This document shows positions 8,088 to 16,681 of a DNA stretch of 64,000 nt, one piece after another. Location of the stretch: positions 1-64,000 of the forward strand of contig NZ_JAULRT010000027.1 of assembly GCF_030518215.1 (NCBI RefSeq), written 5' to 3'. Position 1 is the stretch's first letter. The number at the start of each line of letters is the position of its first letter. The notes under the pieces are model-generated. The model had not been told where the DNA came from and did not search any database. It worked only from the letters and a program-made list of their open reading frames with translations. This DNA is from Gilvimarinus algae. Its GTDB lineage: Bacteria; Pseudomonadota; Gammaproteobacteria; Pseudomonadales; Cellvibrionaceae. The translations under genes and the position numbers were made by a program.

Positions 8088-8274
8088 GCCGTCTTCGGTC
8101 ACAGGTGGCCGAAGCAGGATCTAGCAAATGGCAGTTAACACCACACATTCGGCGCCATTCTCCTCTACAACACTCCTAAGTGCCCCTTGATGGTGTATTC
8201 TGACCACCACTCATTATTAGAGTATTCGGTGAACAAAAAGCTCTTCTACTCTCGGTAAAGCACAGGGAAGCCCA

Positions 8275-9147
8275 ATGAAAAAGCAGTCTGTTGTAACTAC
8301 TTTACTACTTTCGGCCATGGCAATGGCCAACTCCAGCTATAGTCAGCAAAGTACCCTTCCTCTGACAGGCCCTTACCTTGGACAAAAATCACCGGGCGCA
8401 GTCCCCCAAGTGTTCGCGCCGGGCACAGTCTCCTCTGCAGGCTGGGAAACGGGGGGCGTATTCTCACCCGACCTCAAAGAGTTCTATTTCATTCGGAAAA
8501 ACCAAGAAAGCAACCAGCAGGAGATTGTTGTAATAGAAAATGAAGGCAGCCGCTGGAACGAATCTGTTTTCTCTCCCAGAACAGGAACCCCTCTATTCTC
8601 TCCAGATGGAAACACCATGCATCTGGGCACACGTTATAGAACGCGCACAGCAGACGGCTGGTCTGAAATGGCTGAGCTGGACCCGCCACTGAACAACTAT
8701 CCAATCATGCGTTTGACGGCCTCCTCGGAAAAAACCTATTTTTTTGATGAGTTTAAGCAGGATTTAACAGGCGACATTCGCTACTCAAAAATCGTCGATG
8801 GCAAGCATCAAGCCCCCCAATTGCTAGGCAGCCACATCAATAGCGGCAAGAGTTTTCACCCCTTTGTCGCACCTGACGAGTCTTATTTGATTTTCGATAG
8901 TAAGAGAAGCGGTGGCTATGGCGATTCCGATCTTTACATCAGCTACAAGCTAAAAAACGGATCATGGAGTAACCCAATTAATCTAGGCGAGAAAATTAAT
9001 ACGGAAGGCTGGGAAGCGGTAGCAAGCGTTACATCGGATGGAAAGTACATGATATTCAATAGAAACCCGACTCCAGGCAATCACGAGAATGTCGATATAT
9101 TTTGGGTCAACGCGGACTTTATTCAGTCTCTTCGGCCAAAACCGTAA
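8275..9147 (+). CDS. Exported PD40/WD40-like beta-propeller protein
   Basis: A 290-residue protein with a Sec signal peptide (residues 1-23, ending around SYSQQ). PD40-type propeller blades follow, seen as repeated FSPDLKEFYF, FSPDGNTMHL, VAPDESYLIFDS and VTSDGKYMIFN units. TolB and related periplasmic proteins use such blades for protein contacts; here no TolB N-terminal domain is present. It is probably periplasmic or secreted, with unknown partner. The GGGAAG-like site just before ATG 8275 supports the start. Confidence 0.75.
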   Translation: MKKQSVVTTLLLSAMAMANSSYSQQSTLPLTGPYLGQKSPGAVPQVFAPGTVSSAGWETGGVFSPDLKEFYFIRKNQESNQQEIVVIENEGSRWNESVFSPRTGTPLFSPDGNTMHLGTRYRTRTADGWSEMAELDPPLNNYPIMRLTASSEKTYFFDEFKQDLTGDIRYSKIVDGKHQAPQLLGSHINSGKSFHPFVAPDESYLIFDSKRSGGYGDSDLYISYKLKNGSWSNPINLGEKINTEGWEAVASVTSDGKYMIFNRNPTPGNHENVDIFWVNADFIQSLRPKP

Positions 9148-9222
9148 TTGCCCACTGAACGCGACCGCCCTATAATTCTTTACCTAATAATCGCCGCCGG
9201 ACCATTGTTAAGAGGGAATACC

Positions 9223-9438
9223 ATGACCCACCAAGAAAAAGTAAAAGGCCCTGCGTCGTATTTCCCTGCCATAGAGAAAAAGTACGGCCACCCGATAGAA
9301 CACTGGCTTGACCTACTTCAGCAACAAAGGGCCATGAAACATATGGAAATGGTGGCTTGGCTAAAGAATGAACATGAGCTCGGTCATGGTCATGCGAATG
9401 CTTTGGTCGCCCATTTTAGAAAGCAGGAGGGTCTGTAA
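9223..9438 (+). CDS. DUF4287 domain protein
   Basis: A 71-residue protein matching DUF4287: it opens with a helix ending in 'SYFPAIEKKYG', then 'WLDLL', then an HGHANALV helix near the end. Upstream GAGGG (9212 region) favours ATG 9223 over the longer in-frame opening at 9148, which would overlap the preceding gene's end. The short distance (27 bases) to the YdeI/OmdA-type gene suggests joint transcription. Function is unknown. Confidence 0.75.
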   Translation: MTHQEKVKGPASYFPAIEKKYGHPIEHWLDLLQQQRAMKHMEMVAWLKNEHELGHGHANALVAHFRKQEGL

Positions 9439-9465
9439 GACAGACTCATGCCATAGACCATCGTT

Positions 9466-9523
9466 ATGCCAGAGCCCGATCCAGATAAAACCCTACCCTT
9501 TGCAACACCTCAAGCGCTGGCGC
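9466..9523 (+). repeat. 58-bp direct repeat, copy 2 (start of intact gene)
   Basis: Identical to 6219-6276 except for base 6 (A here, T there). This copy continues into the full-length YdeI/OmdA-type gene. Confidence 0.9.
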
Positions 9524-10041
9524 GCTGGCTTGAAGCGCACCACGCCAGCGAAAGCGAGCTGTGGGTAAAGATTTACAAGAAACACTCCGGCACCGAGAGC
9601 GTGACCTGGGACGATGTGGTGATTGAAGCGCTGTGTTGGGGCTGGATAGACGGCGTTAAAAAGTCTATTGATGAACAGGCGTATTGCCAACGCATCACCC
9701 CCAGAAAAGCCCGTAGCAGCTGGTCAAAACGCAATAGAGACCACGCCGAGCGCTTGATCCGTGAGGGCCGAATGACCGACGCGGGTTTGACACACGTTCA
9801 GGCTGCCAAAGCGGACGGCCGATGGGACAACGCCTATAAGGCAAGCGAAATGACCGTGCCCGAGGATTTCATTAACGCACTAAAAAGCAGGCCCCAAGCC
9901 GAACAGTTTTTTAACACACTGAATAAAACCAACCGCTATACCATTGCGCATGGACTCACCAGTGCAAAAAGGGCTGACACCCGACAAAGGCGTTTTGATC
10001 ATTTTATCGAAATGCTTGAGTGCGGTGAAAAGCCAGGTTAG
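9466..10041 (+). CDS. YdeI/OmpD-associated (OmdA-type) protein
   Basis: A 191-residue cytoplasmic protein of the YdeI/OmdA family, named for bacteriocin protection and for association with OmpD in enterobacteria. Landmarks are the N-terminal ALARWLEAHHASESELWV, the 'EALCWGWIDG' motif, 'RITPRKARSSWSKRNRDH' and the C-terminal YTIAHGLTSAKRADTRQRR segment. Its first 58 bases also occur at 6219. It starts 27 bases after the DUF4287 gene. No biochemical role is assigned. Confidence 0.85.
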   Translation: MPEPDPDKTLPFATPQALARWLEAHHASESELWVKIYKKHSGTESVTWDDVVIEALCWGWIDGVKKSIDEQAYCQRITPRKARSSWSKRNRDHAERLIREGRMTDAGLTHVQAAKADGRWDNAYKASEMTVPEDFINALKSRPQAEQFFNTLNKTNRYTIAHGLTSAKRADTRQRRFDHFIEMLECGEKPG

Positions 10042-10083
10042 CCCAATCAGCAGTGCATGAAGTGGCATGCAGGTGCCGCAGTT

Positions 10084-11133
10084 TCACTGCCGCCCTCCTT
10101 TAGCTAACAATACCCGTTTTAGGTACACTTGTGCGGGCTTTTCGACCCAGCGGTGTATCAGCCAGGCAGCGAGCAGCATAAACAACACCACAGCGGTAAT
10201 CAGCACAGGCCCTGGCAGCAGTTCATGCCAGGCATTAAACATCATAAACCCAACATTCTCATGCAATAGGTACAAGGGGTACGTCAGCACGCCCAGATAA
10301 TAAAACCTCGGGTCACGCAGCAAACCGGTTTTGCGCAGAGCGACGACGGATAAGAGCGCATAGAACGCCAAGGTGGCCCCGACGGTGACCCAGGCTTTAA
10401 ACTCCACCTGGTAAAAGTCGGTGAGCATTTGCGCAAACACCTGGTTCTGGCGAATGCAAAAAATCACGCTGAGTACCATTAACACGCCATAGCCCCAGTG
10501 GAACCCCCGTTCGCGTATCAGGTACAGCACACAGCCACAGGCAAAGTAGCCCGCCCAATGTGGAAAGCCCGCGACAAAGGTCTCGACACTGCTCGCGAGC
10601 GAGGTGCTTAGCCCGATAATGGATGCCACCAGTACCACGCCACAAAACCAGGGCAGGTAGCGAACCCAGCGCAGCCACACCATGATAAGCACCAGGGCGT
10701 AGAACTTGAGCTCAATCCATAAGGTCCAGTAAACACCATCCACCAGCGGTACATCCAGCCCGCTCTGGAGCATAGTCAGATTGATCAGCACATCCGTCCA
10801 GGGGAGCTGAAAAGCCTCTTGCGCAAACACCACGGCTGCGCCTGCGGTTAGCAACACGCACAACCAGTAAGCTGGGTACAGGCGAATAAACCGCGAGAGG
10901 ACAAATTGGCGTGGCTCGCCATCTTTGGCGCTAAGCAATATCACAAAGCCACTGATGATAAAAAAGAAATTGATCCCCAAGTACATGTACCTGCTGACCA
11001 CCGCAAAGGCGTCGGCACGAGGCTCGGGGGAAAAATTCAAGGCCGAACCGACAAAGGTGTAGTGAAAGAGCATCACCAAAACCGCCGACACCAGTCGCAA
11101 CAGATCTATTTCATAATAACGCGCGTTTGCCAC
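10084..11133 (-). CDS. Acyltransferase 3 family membrane protein
   Basis: A 349-residue integral membrane O-acyltransferase with about ten membrane helices. The family Arg...His motif is seen in the first helix (RLVSAVLVMLFHY), with the conserved loops 'FFFIISGFVI' and 'SRFIRLYPAYW'. A 'VEKPAQVYLK' end follows the last helix. Members acetylate or otherwise acylate polysaccharides, peptidoglycan or lipids; the acceptor is unknown here. It is the first - strand gene after the accessory block and has no obvious operon partner. A related protein is coded at 59760. Confidence 0.85.
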   Translation of the reverse strand: MANARYYEIDLLRLVSAVLVMLFHYTFVGSALNFSPEPRADAFAVVSRYMYLGINFFFIISGFVILLSAKDGEPRQFVLSRFIRLYPAYWLCVLLTAGAAVVFAQEAFQLPWTDVLINLTMLQSGLDVPLVDGVYWTLWIELKFYALVLIMVWLRWVRYLPWFCGVVLVASIIGLSTSLASSVETFVAGFPHWAGYFACGCVLYLIRERGFHWGYGVLMVLSVIFCIRQNQVFAQMLTDFYQVEFKAWVTVGATLAFYALLSVVALRKTGLLRDPRFYYLGVLTYPLYLLHENVGFMMFNAWHELLPGPVLITAVVLFMLLAAWLIHRWVEKPAQVYLKRVLLAKGGRQ

Positions 11134-11345
11134 CGTTCACACTCTTCCAAGTTAAACCGGCAGTGTAAGTGAACGTTATCAGTCATTGACAGTTAATATA
11201 GGTAAAACTTGCTTAACACTAACGCCGCGCCTTTCTGCCGCTGCCAAAAAACGACCTAACCTCGGAGATACCCTGACTTTCTGCAATCAGGTAATATTCA
11301 TCCACCAACACCAAAAAATACTGTAACCCTGACAAGGCCCGCTGT

Positions 11346-12242
11346 ATGACCCATGCCCGTTCACTCTGCCCCCTGATTTTTTCACTTTCACTGTTTGCCA
11401 GCGCGTCAATGCCCGCGGCGGCGGAGCAGTGGCAACCGCTGCTGGACGCCGAGCTCAGCCAATGGCGCACTTACCTGGGCTTTCCCAATCCCGGTACCGA
11501 GGTCAGCGGCTTGAAGCGCGCCGATACCGGGAAATATCTGGAGCCCGTCGGTTATGATCGTGATGAGTGGCAGGTCTTCAGCACCCGCACTGACAGTGGT
11601 GAACCGGTACTGCGCATTTCTGGTGAGATTTACGGCGGTATTTTTACCCACAAGAACTACGGCAATTATCACCTGCGCCTGCAAGTGAAATGGGGCGAGA
11701 AAAAATGGCCCCCGCGAGAAGAGCTGCCGCTGGATACCGGCATTTTGTACCACGGCACAGGCGAGCATGGCGTGGACTACTGGCGTGCCTGGCCACTGTC
11801 GCAGGAGTTTCAGATTGTCGAACAAGGTGTAGACGGGCTGACCGGTGACTGGTGGAAAATCGCCTACTCACAAATTAATATTCGCTGCGCCGCGGAAAAC
11901 GACGATACCCCACACCGCTATTCCCCGACAGCGCCTCTGAAAACCTTTGGCGGCGACCAGGCCCCGATTACCTGCCGTGCGAGCCACGACAATGAAAAGC
12001 CCAGCGGTCAGTGGAACACGCTGGATTTGATTACCTACGAAGACAAAAGTCTGCACATTGTCAACGGCGAAGTCGTTATGGCACTGAGCGGCTCGGCTTA
12101 CCCGAGCGACGAGGGCATTCAACCGCTGACGCAGGGGCAGATTGTCCTGCAAAGCGAAGCCGGTGAAGTCTTTTTTCGGCGAATTGAGTGGCAGCCGATT
12201 ACCGGTATACCCGAGGCTTATCGCTCCTATTTTGAGCAGTAG
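11346..12242 (+). CDS. Secreted DUF1080 (3-keto-disaccharide hydrolase type) protein
   Basis: A 298-residue protein with a Sec signal peptide (residues 1-26, AAA cleavage region) and a concanavalin-like DUF1080 fold. Visible landmarks are the WQPLLD opening, 'YGNYHLRLQVKWG', 'LDTGILYHG', 'SQEFQIVEQG' and the closing 'GQIVLQSEAGEVFFRRIEW'. DUF1080 includes 3-keto-glycoside hydrolases in polysaccharide-degrading bacteria. Activity here is inferred from the fold only. A GNAT gene follows after 29 bases and may be co-transcribed. Confidence 0.85.
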   Translation: MTHARSLCPLIFSLSLFASASMPAAAEQWQPLLDAELSQWRTYLGFPNPGTEVSGLKRADTGKYLEPVGYDRDEWQVFSTRTDSGEPVLRISGEIYGGIFTHKNYGNYHLRLQVKWGEKKWPPREELPLDTGILYHGTGEHGVDYWRAWPLSQEFQIVEQGVDGLTGDWWKIAYSQINIRCAAENDDTPHRYSPTAPLKTFGGDQAPITCRASHDNEKPSGQWNTLDLITYEDKSLHIVNGEVVMALSGSAYPSDEGIQPLTQGQIVLQSEAGEVFFRRIEWQPITGIPEAYRSYFEQ

Positions 12243-12271
12243 ACACTCATGCAGCTACGTGTAAAAGTAAG

Positions 12272-12661
12272 ATGATTCATTACAGCACGGACAGCACACT
12301 GACACCCGACGCGTTTATCGATTTGCTCAAGCGCTCGACCCTGGCCGAGCGCCGGCCGATTGCGGACGCAGCATGCATTGCGGGCATGCTCACCAACAGT
12401 AACTTGTTGGTGAGTGCCTGGGACGGGGGTGTATTGGTGGGCGCGGCACGCTCGGTCACGGATTTTCACTACGCCTGCTACCTCTCCGACCTGGCCGTGG
12501 CGCAATCGCACCAGAGGCAAGGGATAGGCAAAGCGCTGATTGAACACACGCAAGCGAAGCTGCGAACTGGCTGCAAGCTGATTCTGATTGCAGCGCCCGC
12601 GGCAGACACTTATTACGAGCCACTGGGCTTTGAGCGCAACCCGCGGTGTTGGGTTAAATAG
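12272..12661 (+). CDS. GNAT family N-acetyltransferase
   Basis: A 129-residue GNAT fold protein. The acetyl-CoA pyrophosphate loop is seen as QRQGIGKAL after the strand 'LSDLAVAQSH', and the C-terminal 'YYEPLGFERN' is typical. The substrate is unknown. It ends at a TAG overlapping the stop of the convergent DUF3313-like gene by eight bases. Confidence 0.85.
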   Translation: MIHYSTDSTLTPDAFIDLLKRSTLAERRPIADAACIAGMLTNSNLLVSAWDGGVLVGAARSVTDFHYACYLSDLAVAQSHQRQGIGKALIEHTQAKLRTGCKLILIAAPAADTYYEPLGFERNPRCWVK

Positions 12662-13397
12662 CCTGTCTGGTTTCTATATCATCACGCAGTTTTTGCACCA
12701 CTCGCTGGAAAGAGCGCTTCCAGGCAAGGTTTCGGCCGACACGATCGTCCGCGGCGTAGGAGCTGGACTTTATTTCCAGGCCGTCTTCAATGACAGCCAC
12801 CAGCTTACCGGTTTGTGACTCCACCAGTACCGCCTGAAACGTTAAGGTGCCTACGCCCAATCGGTTGCGCGACTCGCCCACGGTGTCCAGCGCATCTTCG
12901 CGGCGCATGGAGGTGGGCATAAAATCTTTCATCCGGAACTCAATGGCCAGAACATTAGGCCCCCCTCGCTGAGTGGCTTGCAGGACATCAGAGCGCTTGA
13001 AGGTTTTTTGAATGTAATCATCAAAAAACTGGCAGATTTCATCCATTTCTTCAAAGGTGGACTTTTCCCAGGAGGCTATATACTCGTTGTTGCCGGCGCC
13101 GGTGAGCGCCATACGATCAAAGGTCATGGGAAAGAAAACCGCCTGATCGTACTGGCTAAAATCGGCCGTGGTATCGTAAAAGAAGGTGGAGAATTCAGAA
13201 TCCTGCCAAAGCGCAAAATTTTCTATTTTTGAGCTCGGCATGGTGGTTGCGACAGGCCCGCTGTCGGCGCTGCCCGTTCCGGCGGCTTCATTGGCAGTAG
13301 CGGCTGGCAGCCATAAGAGGGCAAGCAACACATTGCTGGCGAGAAACGCTGTAAGACGGTGTTTATGCGGTAAAACGTAAGCTGGGCGATACGACAT
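12654..13397 (-). CDS. DUF3313-like exported protein
   Basis: A 247-residue protein with a hydrophobic signal peptide (about residues 15-36, ending ATANEA). The body resembles DUF3313: 'TADFSQYDQAVFFPMTF' near residue 78, a central helix with 'FFDDYIQKTF', and 'GTLTFQAVLVESQTGKLVAVIED', a typical dimension of the family (here named by its parts TFQAVLV and GKLVAVIED). DUF3313 members are usually lipoproteins; no lipobox Cys is visible here. ATG 13397 has GGGAG at good spacing. It is convergent with the GNAT gene (8-bp overlap). The role is unknown. Confidence 0.65.
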   Translation of the reverse strand: MSYRPAYVLPHKHRLTAFLASNVLLALLWLPAATANEAAGTGSADSGPVATTMPSSKIENFALWQDSEFSTFFYDTTADFSQYDQAVFFPMTFDRMALTGAGNNEYIASWEKSTFEEMDEICQFFDDYIQKTFKRSDVLQATQRGGPNVLAIEFRMKDFMPTSMRREDALDTVGESRNRLGVGTLTFQAVLVESQTGKLVAVIEDGLEIKSSSYAADDRVGRNLAWKRSFQRVVQKLRDDIETRQAI

Positions 13398-13457
13398 GGG
13401 GCGGCTCCCGATGTTTTTAACACAGAAGCTTACCCCCTAAGTGCCGGGTTGACCAGC

Positions 13458-13480
13458 GGCCGCAGGCCGAGCCTGCGGCC
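13458..13480. terminator. Strong hairpin downstream of the DUF4168 gene
   Basis: A perfect 10-bp G+C-rich stem (GGCCGCAGGC with GCCTGCGGCC) with a three-base loop. No T tract follows on either side, so it may act with Rho or stabilise mRNA ends instead of acting as a classic terminator. Confidence 0.45.
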
Positions 13481-13488
13481 TTGAGTCA

Positions 13489-13917
13489 TTAGCTCTCGGA
13501 CTCTTCCGGCGCGTCGGCCTGAATCAATTCGTTTACAGCTACCGTAATGCGCTGGCGCAGGGTTTCGCTCTCGTTGGCGGCGCGCGCAATCTGCTTGTAC
13601 TCGTTCAGGCTCAGGCCAGTGTCGGTAATCGCCGATTGCATTTCATCCTGAGCTTGTTGTTGCAGCTGCTGGGACTTTTCCGCGTCTTGCGTTTGCTGCA
13701 GTTTGGCGCCGTATTGCTGGCTGAGGGTTTGCACCGCCACATAGGCATCGGCAAAGTTGTCCACCTGCTGATCGCTCACATCCATTTGCGGGGCGGCCTG
13801 CTCAGGCGCAGCGGGCATGGCTGGAGTTTGCGATTTTTGCTCTTGCGCGAGAACCGCGGTCGATGACAGGCTGGCGGCGACGAGCGTACACAACAAGGTT
13901 TGCTTTACAGCTTTCAT
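13489..13917 (-). CDS. DUF4168 domain exported protein
   Basis: A 142-residue protein with a Sec signal peptide (cleavage near AVLAQ, residue 24). A Gln/Pro/Ala-rich linker is followed by a helical DUF4168 domain ('DQQVDNFADAYVAV' to 'LRQRITVAV'), with a Gln-rich coiled coil in the middle. The acidic C-terminus ends ESES. It is periplasmic or envelope-associated by inference. The function of this family is not known. The gene stands alone, with a hairpin behind it. Confidence 0.8.
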   Translation of the reverse strand: MKAVKQTLLCTLVAASLSSTAVLAQEQKSQTPAMPAAPEQAAPQMDVSDQQVDNFADAYVAVQTLSQQYGAKLQQTQDAEKSQQLQQQAQDEMQSAITDTGLSLNEYKQIARAANESETLRQRITVAVNELIQADAPEESES

Positions 13918-14079
13918 ACTAGACTCCTTAAGTCTCCAACAATGATCTTGAGACTAGCATTTACGCAGGAATCATGCCGGCCGCTAACTCCTTGATTTTA
14001 TTGCGTGTTGAGCAATGCAAGTGGCTGTTATTGTAAATAACGCAGACGAGTCCCTATAAATCCTACACAAGGTGAGCAG

Positions 14080-14787
14080 CTACTTTTGCCCAAGTGTCTG
14101 TAGCATCCAGTGTAGGGCTCGCTGTTCATCCAACGGCTGGGAGAGCGATGCCATGGCCGCCTCGCAAACGGTCACGCCAATACGCTCGCGGCGCCAATCC
14201 ATCAGCGCCTGTGCGTAATCGCGGGTAAACTCGGGGTGACCCTGAAAGGTCAACACACGATCGCCGATACGTGTCATGGCCACCGGACACCGCGCTGTGC
14301 TGGCCAGTATCTCGGTGCCCGGTGCGCAGTCAGTGACCTGATCTTGATGGCTTGAGAGCAAGTTGAACACCTCGCCCTCAGGCCCATAGTCAACGGCTGC
14401 ACCGGTAAGGCGGTTAGCGTGCACGCCCACGCACCAGCCGCCGGCGGCCTTTTGTACCCGCCCGCCGAGCGCCTGGTGAATGATTTGATGGCCAAAGCAA
14501 ATGCCGACCAAAGGCACGCCCAGCTCAACCAGATCGACGATATTCGCTTTCAACCGATCGATCCACGGGTCTGAGTCATAAGCGGCGCTTTGGCTACCGG
14601 TGATCAAGACCCCCGCGTAGCCTGCAAGCGATTCGGGGTAAACCTCGCGATTAACGTCAAAGCGGGCAAAGCGCAGAGCCGGGTTGATCGCCCCCAGGCT
14701 TTTGATAAACATATCCGGATACTGGCCATGTTCACGGGCCAGCGACTCGGCAATGGTATCGGTGTTGTAAATGGCGATGGGTTTCAA
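14080..14787 (-). CDS. Class I glutamine amidotransferase-like protein
   Basis: A 235-residue stand-alone class I amidotransferase domain of the GuaA-like type. The catalytic triad is visible: Cys97 in VGICFGHQ, and His184 and Glu186 in FQGHPEF. The oxyanion loop lies in 'LITGSQSAAYD'. Such lone domains include GMP synthase-related proteins and gamma-glutamyl hydrolases for polyamine breakdown; no partner synthetase domain is present here. It is cytoplasmic and has no operon partner. Confidence 0.85.
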   Translation of the reverse strand: MKPIAIYNTDTIAESLAREHGQYPDMFIKSLGAINPALRFARFDVNREVYPESLAGYAGVLITGSQSAAYDSDPWIDRLKANIVDLVELGVPLVGICFGHQIIHQALGGRVQKAAGGWCVGVHANRLTGAAVDYGPEGEVFNLLSSHQDQVTDCAPGTEILASTARCPVAMTRIGDRVLTFQGHPEFTRDYAQALMDWRRERIGVTVCEAAMASLSQPLDEQRALHWMLQTLGQK

Positions 14788-14900
14788 GGTTGTCTCCGCC
14801 GCTAAACGCGCTCTGTGATGAATCTTAACAAACCACGGGTTGGCCTGTGCGGCCCAGTGACTTATGCTCGCAGCAATTCCAATAAAAAAGGTAGTTGCCC

Positions 14901-15698
14901 ATGCGCCCGTTTTTTCGTTTATCCGTTGGTGTAGCCTTACTCGGCCTCAGTGCCTTCAGCCATGTGTGTTTGGCGCAAGATCTCTGGAACGGCAAACGCG
15001 CCGCCGTGTCGCTGACCTACGATGACTCGCTGAATATTCATCTGGACAGTGTGGTGCCCGCGCTCAATAAGCACGGTTTTAGAGGCACGTTTTACGTCAC
15101 CATTGCCCCCGAGCCTTTTGCCAAACGCCTGAACGAGTGGCGCGCCGTGGCTGAGCAAGGTCATGAGCTCGGCAATCACACGCTCTTCCACCCCTGCAAC
15201 GGCCAGGGCCCGGGGCGCGAGTGGGTGAGCCCGGATCGCGACCTGTCCAGCTGGACAGTGGCGCGGATGAGTGCACACATTCAGGCCGCCAATACCACAC
15301 TCGAGGCGCTGGACGGTAAAACCGAACGCACCCTAGCCTACCCCTGCGGTGATACAACCGCCGGCGGCGAGTCTTACATCGAGCAGATAAAACCCCTGTT
15401 CGTCGGCGCCCGTGGCGTGGTGATCGGTTACCCCACACCTGAGCAAGTCAACCGCTACAATATCGCCGCCCACATGATTCACGGCCAGAGCGGTGAGCAA
15501 CTGACCGCTCTGGTGGACGAGGCCATAGAGCGCGGCGCCCTGGTGGTGTTCTTGTTCCACGGTGTCGGCGGCGAGCACAACCTCAATGTGAGCGCCGAGG
15601 CGCACAACCGGTTACTCGATTATCTGAGCACTCACGGTGACCAACTCTGGGTCGCGCCCATGGTGGACATCGCTCAGTTTCTGAAAGCTAAAGAGTAA
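14901..15698 (+). CDS. Secreted polysaccharide deacetylase family protein
   Basis: A 265-residue protein with a Sec signal peptide (cleavage near CLAQD, residue 25) and a NodB/CE4-like TIM-barrel fold. The metal/catalytic motif TYDD (residues 39-42) and the HxxxH-type motif 'LGNHTLFHP' are present, and a late 'FLFHGV' segment carries a further His. Substrate is probably an N-acetylated polysaccharide or peptidoglycan, by family. ATG 14901 is preferred to the upstream TTG because AAGG lies about nine bases before it. It converges on the MDR gene with an 11-bp overlap. Confidence 0.85.
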   Translation: MRPFFRLSVGVALLGLSAFSHVCLAQDLWNGKRAAVSLTYDDSLNIHLDSVVPALNKHGFRGTFYVTIAPEPFAKRLNEWRAVAEQGHELGNHTLFHPCNGQGPGREWVSPDRDLSSWTVARMSAHIQAANTTLEALDGKTERTLAYPCGDTTAGGESYIEQIKPLFVGARGVVIGYPTPEQVNRYNIAAHMIHGQSGEQLTALVDEAIERGALVVFLFHGVGGEHNLNVSAEAHNRLLDYLSTHGDQLWVAPMVDIAQFLKAKE

Positions 15699-16659
15699 TC
15701 ACCACATGGCCCTGCTTCAGGCCGGATTCCACATAGCGGTGGGCTTCGGCCAGCGCCTCCAGCGGCAGGACTTTATCGATGGCCGGGCTGATTTTCCCGG
15801 CGGCGATCAGCTCGTGCATTTGCGTTAAATGTTCGGGCCGGTAGTCCGCAAAACGCGTATGAATGGTTTGCGCCGAACGTTTGTTGCGCCGGCTGGCGGC
15901 TATCATGGCCGAGAGTGTAGGCGCGCCCAGTACATAACGCCCCTGCGGCGTCAGGGCAGACAAACGGTGCTCGCTGACGGCGCGGCCAATGACATCAATA
16001 ATGACATCGTATCGATCTTGTTCCGCAGCGAAATCCGTTTGCCGATAATCGAGCACAACATCCGCACCCAAGCGGGTCAGCATGGGCAGCTTTTCAGCGC
16101 TGTCGACACAGGTGACCTCAGCGCCCCAGGCTTTAGCAATTTGCAGCGCGTAGGTACCAATGCTGCCGCCCGCGCCATTGATCAGCAGGCGATCGCCGGC
16201 CTTAAGGTCGGCCATCCGTAAAAAATGCAGGGCATTGAGCCCGCCGGTGGGAATCGTCGCCGCCTGCATGGCATCAAAGCCGGGCGGAATAGGCGCAATG
16301 GGATAGGTCTCGGGCAGACACAGGTACTCAGCGCAGGCGCCAAAGCGCATCAGGGTAGCGGCGTAGACTTTATCGCCGGGGGCAAAGCGGGTAACTGCCT
16401 CGCCCACCGCAACCACCTCACCCGCAAGCTCCTGGCCCTGGACCTTGCCAGCGCGCGGGCGGAAGACTCCCAAGTATAAACGCATGGCCCAGCGCAGGAA
16501 CACCGGGAAGTCCATCCGCCGTGCCTCGCAATCGCCGGCGGTGACCGTGGTGGCCGCGACCTTGATTTTAATCTCGTTGGGTTTTGGCTCCGGCTCTGGC
16601 CGCTCTTGCAGTTCAAATGCATCGGGGCCGCCGTAAGCGGTCCATACCATTGCACGCAT
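15688..16659 (-). CDS. Zinc-independent MDR oxidoreductase (quinone reductase-like)
   Basis: A 323-residue medium-chain dehydrogenase/reductase of the NADPH:quinone oxidoreductase group. The catalytic domain opens with 'RAMVWTAYGGPDAF', and the cofactor loop is GAGGSIG (Rossmann fold, about residue 148). No zinc-ligand cysteine cluster is present. Start 16659 is chosen because AAGGAAG precedes it on the - strand; an in-frame extension of 11 residues lacks such a site. It shares the strand with the EAL gene upstream (23-bp gap), so co-transcription is likely. Confidence 0.85.
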   Translation of the reverse strand: MRAMVWTAYGGPDAFELQERPEPEPKPNEIKIKVAATTVTAGDCEARRMDFPVFLRWAMRLYLGVFRPRAGKVQGQELAGEVVAVGEAVTRFAPGDKVYAATLMRFGACAEYLCLPETYPIAPIPPGFDAMQAATIPTGGLNALHFLRMADLKAGDRLLINGAGGSIGTYALQIAKAWGAEVTCVDSAEKLPMLTRLGADVVLDYRQTDFAAEQDRYDVIIDVIGRAVSEHRLSALTPQGRYVLGAPTLSAMIAASRRNKRSAQTIHTRFADYRPEHLTQMHELIAAGKISPAIDKVLPLEALAEAHRYVESGLKQGHVVITL

Positions 16660-16681
16660 AACGCTTCCTTTTTTTTTGCGA

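Noticed and set aside
8088-8130. CTTCGG ... CCGAAG hairpin after the CPBP gene as a terminator
   Set aside because: Short stem, large loop and no T run; left uncalled.
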